From contig NZ_JAOUSF010000001.1 in the NCBI RefSeq assembly GCF_025660475.1, positions 310,001 to 374,000 of the forward strand: a stretch of DNA of 64,000 bases, written 5' to 3'. Shown one piece after another: positions 57,861 through 64,000 of this stretch (the stretch's first letter is position 1; the number at the start of each line of letters is the position of its first letter). Under the pieces are notes generated by a model. That model ran no database searches. It saw only the letters and a program-made list of their open reading frames with translations, and was not told the DNA's origin. Origin of the DNA: Perspicuibacillus lycopersici (GTDB taxonomy: Bacteria > Bacillota > Bacilli > Bacillales > Caldibacillaceae). The position numbers and the translations under genes were made by a program.

Positions 57861-58055
57861 TTAGCTTCTCGCTTCCTTCATATAATAGTAGATAACATCG
57901 CCACCACGTTGTGCAACACCACGAAAATGTTTAAAGTCATCTCGCTGTGTTAATGATTTTCGAAATGACAAAAACTCTTCTTTACTAATAAATAATTCCT
58001 CAATTTCACCATTTTTCAATTTATCTTGTAATGAAATAGCCGTTTGTTCGTCCAT
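57861..58055 (-). CDS. Small hypothetical protein
   Basis: 64-aa acidic-then-basic soluble protein without signal or membrane segment; ends RGGDVIYYYMKEARS. Start ATG 58055 with AAAGGAT eight bases upstream. Helical pattern in residues 5-35. I do not recognise a family. It stands alone between the ykvT-like gene and a 420-bp gap. Confidence 0.6.
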   Translation of the reverse strand: MDEQTAISLQDKLKNGEIEELFISKEEFLSFRKSLTQRDDFKHFRGVAQRGGDVIYYYMKEARS

Positions 58056-58477
58056 CCTTTTACATCCTTTACATAAATTTTCTTAATAAAAAGTTAAATA
58101 TATCGTCTTCCAAATTAGTTATATTATAAAATCTAATCTATTACGATATTTTACTCTCTTTCGTAAAAATCAACAATCAATTTGCTAACAAAAATGATCA
58201 CGATAATGAATTACCTATTACAGGCAAACATATTGAAACAGGAAAAATAATTAATTATTTTGAATACATTCAAGCAACTTTTTTACGATTTTAAAATACT
58301 CCAACTCTATATTTTAGTCGTTTTCATTCAAATGATTTTACATTATTTTCTTTTTCTTCCATAAAAAGCTAGGTCATTTGGAGGAATTTCACAAATAAAT
58401 AAAATCTTTACTTTACATTACATTCATTTTATAGGAAACTAATAAATAATTATAAAGATATGTAAGGAGAGAAGGAT
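58056..58477. other. Gene-free stretch between two small genes
   Basis: About 420 bp, strongly AT-rich, no ORF with a ribosome site and no strong hairpin. It should contain the promoters of the divergent flanking genes, none of which I can place with confidence. Confidence 0.5.
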
Positions 58478-58657
58478 ATGAGAAAAGCATCAGTGGGAAA
58501 TGTCGTTGCATTCAAAGATGGCATGAAAGGCATTGTTGAAAAAGTAAACGAAAACTCTGTCATTGTTAATTTAACATGCATGGAAAATTTTCTTGAATTA
58601 GAATTAGATGAAAGAACCGTTGTCAACCATAAAAACTATACCATTATTGAAGAATGA
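58478..58657 (+). CDS. ykvS: YkvS family small protein (DUF2187)
   Basis: 59-aa beta-rich protein, missed by a 60-residue cutoff. It begins MRKASVGNVVAFKDGMKGIV, then VEKVNENSVIVNLT and ends VVNHKNYTIIEE, a small SH3/KOW-like barrel pattern as in B. subtilis YkvS. Start ATG 58478 follows AAGGAGAG. Function unknown. It is in its B. subtilis neighbourhood (ykvI, ykvS, ykvT, clpE). Confidence 0.88.
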   Translation: MRKASVGNVVAFKDGMKGIVEKVNENSVIVNLTCMENFLELELDERTVVNHKNYTIIEE

Positions 58658-59032
58658 TTATCTAATTCTATTAAAAAATGAAAAGGATTTCTTTTTCCTT
58701 ATTAGCACATAGCCAGTATAGAAAGCCTCATTATATACGTAACTCCAACTTTAATTTTACGAAAATTCCCTCAACCGCTTCATTCATTAAAAAGGGTGCG
58801 ACAAATCGCATCCTTTTGTACGTTTTCATCCAAAGAATCTTCACACAAACATTTTGCGATTTTGGAAAAAGAAATAAATGGAATCATGATGAAAAAGTTT
58901 CATGGTAACCTATACTTCCCCATATACATAAGACATAAGCTTTTCCTATTGTGTATAAAGAATGACGCAAAACTTTCCGTTATTCATTAATTATGATAAA
59001 ATAATATCTGGTTTTGAAAGGAGTTTATACTT
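58658..59032 (+). other. Gap between ykvS and the CPBP gene
   Basis: 375 bp. Two overlapping small ORFs in this gap have no ribosome site and are rejected. Apart from the terminator at 58789 nothing specific is seen; a TATGATAAAAT stretch near 58992-59002 may be the -10 region of the CPBP gene. Confidence 0.5.
58789..58817 (+). terminator. Terminator of ykvS
   Basis: AAAAGGGTGCGA / TCGCATCCTTTT with one G-U pair and a four-base loop, T-rich end. Confidence 0.75.
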
Positions 59033-59647
59033 ATGGTAAAAACGATTAGGAATTGGAAATTCCTCCTCGGATATTTGATAGCACATTTGCTGCTTTATTT
59101 TACTTTTGATCATACAAATGTTTTTTGGTATATATTAACCGGTAGTAGCTTCTTTCTAATTTCATATTCGATTATGAACGAAGAAGTAGACGACAAAATC
59201 CCAGTCGGACAATATTTACTGTATGGCATTTTGTCAGGACTTCTCTTATACGGGCTGTTTTGGCTAGGTAATGCTATAATTAATGGCTTGAACTTATCGT
59301 ATTTTGAAAATCAAGTACAAAGTTTATATAAACATTTTAGCCCAGATTTAATTTGGCATTACATTGTCCTTGTTCTAGTAATTATTCCAGCTGAGGAATT
59401 TTTCTGGAGAGGATTTATTCAGAAACGTTTCTTAGCAAATACCAATTTTTGGACAAGTATTCTTGCTTCAGCAATATTATATGCATCCGTCTATATATTT
59501 TCTGGATACCCTATTTTAATCGTAGCAGCATTAATTTCCGGTATTGTCTGGGGAATTTTATATGCCTGGAAACGAAGCTTACCACTTGTAGTCATGTCAC
59601 ATTTAACATTTGATCTAATGATTTTCTTATTTTTACCGTTAATTTAA
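59033..59647 (+). CDS. CPBP family intramembrane metalloprotease
   Basis: 204-aa polytopic protein with about six hydrophobic segments. Motif 1 is AEEFFWRGF (Glu121, Glu122, Arg126), motif 3 is SHLTFD (His190), the metal and catalytic residues of the CAAX protease/bacteriocin-processing (CPBP, Abi) family. In bacteria these cleave membrane substrates or protect against bacteriocins; no bacteriocin gene is adjacent, though an unlinked cationic peptide gene is at 30634. Start ATG 59033 after AAAGGAG. Confidence 0.88.
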   Translation: MVKTIRNWKFLLGYLIAHLLLYFTFDHTNVFWYILTGSSFFLISYSIMNEEVDDKIPVGQYLLYGILSGLLLYGLFWLGNAIINGLNLSYFENQVQSLYKHFSPDLIWHYIVLVLVIIPAEEFFWRGFIQKRFLANTNFWTSILASAILYASVYIFSGYPILIVAALISGIVWGILYAWKRSLPLVVMSHLTFDLMIFLFLPLI

Positions 59648-59785
59648 TGACGTATTATCTTTATGTTATATTTATAAGGCGGTTTTTAATAGTGAAAAGA
59701 TATTTTGAATGTGCCGCTACGCAGAGTGTATTTAGTCTGTCGATTACTTTCAATAGCAGTTACGATGGAAAAACGCCTATTTAAA

Positions 59786-59823
59786 AAGAACTATGGATTC
59801 TAATCCGTAGTTCCTTTTTTTAT
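59786..59823 (+). terminator. Terminator after the CPBP gene
   Basis: AAGAACTATGGAT paired with ATCCGTAGTTCCTT (one G-U pair, one bulge), followed by seven T. Confidence 0.75.
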
Positions 59824-59888
59824 TTTAATTTCTCGTTTGACCAATCTACTTAAAATTATTCATAATATTATTATCCAATCAATCCCCC

Positions 59889-60905
59889 TTATTTCTTTAG
59901 GACTAACAAAAGCAAAAACAAAATACTAATATATCCAAACAAAGGATATAAGGTTGATAACAGTATTCCATAGTCAATTTTGCTTATAAAATAGGCGACG
60001 CCAAGTATACAGACGCCAACATATAAAGGTTTGATGGAAATAATTTTACTCACAAACCGCTCAAGTCCGTATATATTACCGATTATGGAGGTGAAAATTT
60101 CACCATAGATGACGAGAATAAAAAATAAATAAAATGAACTCGCAAAAGTATTCATTAAAATACCCATTGGAATATTATAACTCGTTAAATTAGGGAGCTG
60201 TACTAAGGAAATATGGCTAGTCACTAATATAATTGTCAATAATAAGCCTCCAATAATTCCCCCTGCTCTCACCACACGCTCATCCCCTATTTCTGTTGCA
60301 GCCGGAACGAGAATAGCTTGTGTTAATGTAATATTAAATGCTACATATGCTAGCGCAGAAGATAACACCGACCACTTAAAAGGAACTGGCATTAATATAT
60401 TGTCCCAAAAATTAGGCAAATCTATAACAAGAAAGGCGATAATAAAGCTGAAAATGATTAATAGAGGTACAACAAACATATTTACTATATATAAACCTTT
60501 TGTCCCAATGAATAAGACGAGAATAGTTAGTACAATAGTAAAAATAACTCCCAGTTCTTTCGGTAAGTGCAGCTGTTCATCAAATACACTTCCCGCGCCG
60601 GATAGCATTACAGCCGTTACACCAATTAACATGAAAAACATGATGAGATTAATTAGGGGAGCAAAGGTTGTACCGAAAAGATGTCTATTTAATTGATGAT
60701 AACTTTTTGCCTCGATTCGAATAGCTAACAGCATAATTTTCACTCCGAAAAGGATAAAACAAAACCCTGTTAGAAGAATTCCTATAAAACCATACATCCC
60801 AAAACGAGAGAAAAATTCTACAATTTCTTTTCCTGTTGCAAATCCTGCTCCAACGACAGAGCCTACATAAACTGATGCAAGTTGAAATGACTTTTTCCAA
60901 TCCAA
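59889..60905 (-). CDS. ykvI: YkvI-like membrane transporter
   Basis: 338-aa protein with about ten membrane helices and the glycine-rich first helix SVVGAGFATGKEIVEFF typical of APC/LeuT-type permeases, as in the YkvI family. Probable amino-acid or cation-coupled transporter, substrate unknown. Start TTG 60905 after GGGAGGG. Divergent from clpE across a CtsR-bound promoter region. Confidence 0.85.
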   Translation of the reverse strand: MDWKKSFQLASVYVGSVVGAGFATGKEIVEFFSRFGMYGFIGILLTGFCFILFGVKIMLLAIRIEAKSYHQLNRHLFGTTFAPLINLIMFFMLIGVTAVMLSGAGSVFDEQLHLPKELGVIFTIVLTILVLFIGTKGLYIVNMFVVPLLIIFSFIIAFLVIDLPNFWDNILMPVPFKWSVLSSALAYVAFNITLTQAILVPAATEIGDERVVRAGGIIGGLLLTIILVTSHISLVQLPNLTSYNIPMGILMNTFASSFYLFFILVIYGEIFTSIIGNIYGLERFVSKIISIKPLYVGVCILGVAYFISKIDYGILLSTLYPLFGYISILFLLLLVLKK

Positions 60906-61086
60906 GACGAGCCCTCCCCTCCCTTCATCTATACGCTATTTTGGACAAGAGTAGAACATTCCTGATGAAGAACTGTTAAGCAAGTAAAGACAATTAAAGA
61001 AATTAGTGCAAAACCTTTTAACTTTACTAAACCAAATGTTTTGCTAATTTTTCGGAAGAAGTAAAAAAAATTTTTGATCAAAATAC

Positions 61087-61150
61087 TTGAAAGTCAAAAA
61101 AGGTCAAAGTATAATACAAGTATAGAAAGTCAAAGATAGTCAAAGTCAAA
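61087..61150 (+). promoter_or_regulatory. clpE promoter with two CtsR operators
   Basis: Promoter TTGAAA (61087-61092), 17-bp spacer, TATAAT (61110-61115). CtsR heptads are perfect: AGTCAAA-AAA-GGTCAAA (61092-61108) covers the spacer and AGTCAAA-GAT-AGTCAAA (61128-61144) lies over the transcription start, followed at once by GTCAAAA. CtsR bound here would block RNA polymerase until heat stress. Confidence 0.92.
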
Positions 61151-61180
61151 ATAAAACTAATTCGGGAGGTTTGTTCTACT

Positions 61181-63355
61181 ATGTTATGTGAAAAATGTCA
61201 TAAAAACGATGCGACTGTTCAGCTTCACTTTCAATTAAATGGTAACAAAACGGAATATGCATTGTGCAAACAATGTTATCAAAAGGAACAACAAAACTTC
61301 CAATCTAGTTTTGATTCAACCATAAAAAATATATTTGGTAATAACGGAAACGAGTTCCCATTTGAGCATATGTTTGGTGGGTTCGCGAATTCACCATTTG
61401 AGCAATTTACCGATTCAAACAAAATGGGAGCAACTACAAAAACGGTTCAATCTACTGGTAACGGAAGAAACAGTTTCCTTGATCAAATCGGCAAAAATTT
61501 ATCAGACCAGGCAAAGGCTGGCAAAATTGATCCTGTTATTGGCCGTGATAATGAGATTAAAAAAGTTATTGAAATATTAAATCGAAGAAATAAAAACAAT
61601 CCTGTCTTAATTGGTGAACCAGGTGTAGGTAAGACAGCGATTGCGGAAGGATTAGCATTAAAAATAGCAGCTGGTAAGGTTCCGGTTAAATTACGGAATA
61701 AGCAAGTATATTTATTAGATGTTGCTTCACTTGTCGCAAACACTGGATTTCGCGGGCAATTTGAACAACGAATGAAGCAATTGATTAGCGAATTACAGCA
61801 ACGAAACGATGTTATATTGTTCATTGATGAAATCCATCAAATTGTTGGTGCTGGTTCTGCTGAAGGTTCGATGGATGCAGGAAATATCTTAAAACCAGCA
61901 TTAGCTCGTGGTGAAATTCAATTAATTGGTGCAACTACTTTAAAAGAGTATCGTCAAATCGAAAAGGACGCGGCACTCGAAAGAAGACTGCAGCCTGTCC
62001 AAGTCCATGAACCATCAATGGACGAAGCAACTACTATATTAATGGGGTTAAAACCAAAATACGAGGAGTATCATCAAGTAAAATTCACAGATGAAGCCAT
62101 TCGCGCATGTGTGTCACTATCCCATCGTTATATACAAGATAGATATTTACCTGATAAAGCAATTGATTTATTAGATGAAGCAGGTTCAAAAGTAAATTTA
62201 GAAAATCCAAATTTATCTAATGCTTTAATAGATGAACGCCTAAAACAAATTGAAATGGAAAAAAACCAAGCATTACAAACAGAAAACTATGAGCTGGCAG
62301 CAAAATTACGTAATGAAGAATTAACACTAGAAAAACAACGTGCATCTTCACTAGCAGAGAAGCAACCAGTTGTTGATGTACAAATGATCCACAAAATTCT
62401 CGAAGAAAAAACCGGTATTCCAGTAGGGAAAATCCAAGCAGACGAACAACAAAAATTACAGCATTTAGAAGAAAACTTAAATGCAAAAGTCATTGGACAA
62501 AAAGAAGCTGTACATGCTGTGTCAAAAGCTATTCGTCGGAGTCGTGCAGGATTAAAACCAAAAAATCGCCCGATTGGATCTTTCCTTTTTGTAGGACCTA
62601 CCGGGGTAGGTAAAACAGAATTATCGAAAACACTCGCTGAACAAATTTTCGGCTCAGAAGATGCAATGATTCGTCTTGACATGAGTGAGTACATGGAGAA
62701 ACATAGTATTTCAAAACTTATTGGTTCTCCTCCAGGATATGTTGGCCATGAGGAAGCAGGGCAATTAACAGAAAGAGTACGTCGAAACCCGTACAGCCTA
62801 CTTTTATTAGATGAAATTGAAAAAGCACATCCTGATGTAATGCATATGTTTTTACAAATTCTTGAGGATGGTCGTTTAACAGATAGCCAAGGACGTACCG
62901 TAAGCTTTAAAGATACTATCATCATAATGACAAGTAACGCAGGTGTCGAACATAAAGACATCCGTGTTGGTTTTGGAAATACGCAAGACGAAGATACTAA
63001 AACAGTAGTAACAAACTTACGCGATTTCTTCAAACCAGAATTTTTAAACCGATTCGATAGTATCGTTTCTTTTAAATCATTAGAAAAAGAACAATTACTT
63101 CAAATTGTTGATTTAATGCTAAAACAATTAAACGAACAATTAGCGGAAAATAATTTACAGATTGAGATTTCGAATGAAGTAAAGGAAAAAATTGTTGAGC
63201 TTGGATATAACCCATCATTTGGCGCACGTCCATTACGTCGAACAATCCAAGAGCATTTGGAAGATTCTATTGCAGACTATGTTTTAGATCACCCAGAAAT
63301 CAATCAACTAACCGCAACTGTTGTAAATGATAAAATTGTTATTGTAAATAAATAA
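61181..63355 (+). CDS. clpE: ATP-dependent unfoldase ClpE
   Basis: 724-aa HSP100 ATPase that feeds ClpP and disaggregates protein. The N-terminal zinc finger (Cys3, Cys6, Cys29, Cys32) is the ClpE hallmark and separates it from ClpC. AAA-1 has GEPGVGKTA and ALERRLQPV; a UVR-like coiled middle region ([22 protein letters not shown]) follows; AAA-2 has [10 protein letters not shown] and ends with [15 protein letters not shown]. ClpE is strongly induced by heat in Bacillus and acts on CtsR itself. Start ATG 61181 after GGGAGG. Confidence 0.96.
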   Translation: MLCEKCHKNDATVQLHFQLNGNKTEYALCKQCYQKEQQNFQSSFDSTIKNIFGNNGNEFPFEHMFGGFANSPFEQFTDSNKMGATTKTVQSTGNGRNSFLDQIGKNLSDQAKAGKIDPVIGRDNEIKKVIEILNRRNKNNPVLIGEPGVGKTAIAEGLALKIAAGKVPVKLRNKQVYLLDVASLVANTGFRGQFEQRMKQLISELQQRNDVILFIDEIHQIVGAGSAEGSMDAGNILKPALARGEIQLIGATTLKEYRQIEKDAALERRLQPVQVHEPSMDEATTILMGLKPKYEEYHQVKFTDEAIRACVSLSHRYIQDRYLPDKAIDLLDEAGSKVNLENPNLSNALIDERLKQIEMEKNQALQTENYELAAKLRNEELTLEKQRASSLAEKQPVVDVQMIHKILEEKTGIPVGKIQADEQQKLQHLEENLNAKVIGQKEAVHAVSKAIRRSRAGLKPKNRPIGSFLFVGPTGVGKTELSKTLAEQIFGSEDAMIRLDMSEYMEKHSISKLIGSPPGYVGHEEAGQLTERVRRNPYSLLLLDEIEKAHPDVMHMFLQILEDGRLTDSQGRTVSFKDTIIIMTSNAGVEHKDIRVGFGNTQDEDTKTVVTNLRDFFKPEFLNRFDSIVSFKSLEKEQLLQIVDLMLKQLNEQLAENNLQIEISNEVKEKIVELGYNPSFGARPLRRTIQEHLEDSIADYVLDHPEINQLTATVVNDKIVIVNK

Positions 63356-63396
63356 GGCTTCAGTTATATTTGGTCTCCTTTTATCCAAGAACTTAG

Positions 63397-63429
63397 AAAA
63401 AAAGCAGAGGTTAATTTCTCTGCTTTTTT
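63397..63429. terminator. Bidirectional terminator, clpE / hypothetical gene
   Basis: AAAAAGCAGAG / CTCTGCTTTTT with an eight-base loop; A and T tracts on both strands. Confidence 0.9.
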
Positions 63430-63441
63430 CTTATTATTGTA

Positions 63442-63795
63442 CTAGTGAATTAAATAGTCTTTATAATAAATTAATGTAATTATTCCTGTAATAACGGTAT
63501 AGCTTAAGGCAACGTAGAATGCAATTGTCGGGTGGAAACTCCTTTTTTGTCTGTCCAGTTTTGTACGTACTTCCGTTGCCGCCCATTGTGAATCGTTGTT
63601 TGTACTCTGTAGTCTCGCATCTGTTAAATCGGACATAAATCCACCAGATGAATTAAAAAAATGTATAAAAATGGTTACCGCTAGACCCGCTAAAAATGAC
63701 CAATCGATAAAACGGGAACTAAATAATGTCGCAGCTCCCCAATTAACAAAAAGAATGATACCAACGCTAATAATTGCCCATACAATTTTCCTCAT
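63442..63795 (-). CDS. Hypothetical membrane protein
   Basis: 117-aa protein with three hydrophobic segments (about 5-22, 32-47, 91-112) and a polar cytoplasmic or external loop (about 50-85) holding TDARLQSTNNDSQW. Start ATG 63795 after GGAGGA. Size and layout recall DUF3899-type proteins, but I am not sure. Convergent with clpE. Confidence 0.7.
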   Translation of the reverse strand: MRKIVWAIISVGIILFVNWGAATLFSSRFIDWSFLAGLAVTIFIHFFNSSGGFMSDLTDARLQSTNNDSQWAATEVRTKLDRQKRSFHPTIAFYVALSYTVITGIITLIYYKDYLIH

Positions 63796-63880
63796 ATATT
63801 TTCCTCCTTCTATGTTCCCTTTAACTTGATTCTACTATAAAATTTAAAATCATCATAATAGTATTGCAAATAATTAAATA

Positions 63881-63917
63881 AAAAATGATGTCAACAAATA
63901 GTGACATCATTTTTTAT
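63881..63917 (-). terminator. Terminator for the gene entering from the right edge
   Basis: Perfect 13-bp stem AAAAATGATGTCA / TGACATCATTTTT (63881-63893 with 63902-63914), loop of eight; T tracts on both strands. Confidence 0.88.
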
Positions 63918-63945
63918 TTGTTTATTTTGTTTTGCAATTTTTGAA

Positions 63946-64000
63946 TTAAAGCTTTGTATCGTCTACGGAATCTAACCAGTTTTCGATGACACCAATTACT
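63946..64000 (-). CDS. C-terminal end of an unidentified gene (cut by window edge)
   Basis: The last 17 residues read VIGVIENWLDSVDDTKL and stop at 63946, 29 bp before a strong terminator on the same strand. The frame and terminator position support a real gene end; the fragment is too short to assign. Confidence 0.5.
   Translation of the reverse strand, partial: VIGVIENWLDSVDDTKL

Noticed and set aside
58678..58990. Two small overlapping open frames after ykvS
   Set aside because: No Shine-Dalgarno sequence, and the ykvS terminator lies inside them.
59033..59647. CPBP protease as immunity protein of a bacteriocin locus
   Set aside because: No precursor, transporter or second immunity gene is adjacent; the neighbours are housekeeping genes.
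62287..63033. 248-residue open frame antisense to clpE
   Set aside because: It is a shadow of the strongly conserved AAA-2 region, without ribosome site or promoter.

Overview
The window is a piece of a low-GC Gram-positive, spore-forming chromosome of the order Bacillales. Gene content and order follow two Bacillus subtilis neighbourhoods (cta-pyc-ftsW-yla and pdh-ykr-yku-ykv). Protein sequences are close to, but clearly distinct from, B. subtilis; a Bacillaceae or Planococcaceae/Caryophanaceae genus is likely, and I cannot name it from sequence alone. No phage, IS transposase, tRNA, rRNA or CRISPR array was seen.

Layout. 1-8750: respiration and anaplerosis (ctaD, ctaC, ctaB read leftward, ctaA rightward, pyruvate carboxylase leftward). 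8876-15600: ftsW, ylaN, an unassigned structured RNA between them, then ylaL, ylaJ, ylaI, ylaH, typA and ylaF. 15690-16562: a non-coding tandem array of about 17 units of 52 bp. 16730-21500: suhB/yktC, yktB, yktA, a nitronate-monooxygenase-like flavoenzyme and speA. 21498-21745: an SR1-like dual-function RNA with its 38-residue SR1P-like peptide. 21913-27150: the pdhABCD operon, whose E2 carries two lipoyl domains. 27855-33540: ykyA, def, ykrA, a 23-residue cationic peptide gene, rpoY-rnjA, ktrC. 33942-37540: a heterodimeric ABC exporter. 37776-42530: peroxiredoxin, dapL, dapH, ccpC, the CBS protein YkuL/DarB and ykuJ. 42630-49850: a small glutaredoxin, a C39-like lipoprotein, ykuE, ykyB, a CheW-only protein at the cheV position, patA, ykwC and an atypical SDR. 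49978-56771: ptsHI, a MoxR-DUF58-membrane protein operon and a classical SDR. 57009-64000: ykvT-like hydrolase, ykvS-like gene, CPBP protease, ykvI, CtsR-controlled clpE and the end of an unidentified gene.

How the genes connect. ctaA and ctaB make the heme A used by the CtaCD oxidase, and a ResD-like box lies between them. PDH and pyruvate carboxylase divide pyruvate between acetyl-CoA and oxaloacetate, CcpC is the citrate-responsive regulator of the TCA entry enzymes, and the PTS general proteins feed the same node. pyc, ktrC and ykuL/darB are all linked to c-di-AMP signalling in B. subtilis. dapH, patA and dapL give three enzymes of the acetylated diaminopimelate branch for lysine and peptidoglycan. 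RNase J1 and SR1/SR1P, functionally linked in B. subtilis, are both here.

Most intergenic gaps hold clear intrinsic terminators. Several hold dispersed palindromic repeats. All family assignments are from reading the sequence and from memory of the families; no database search was run.
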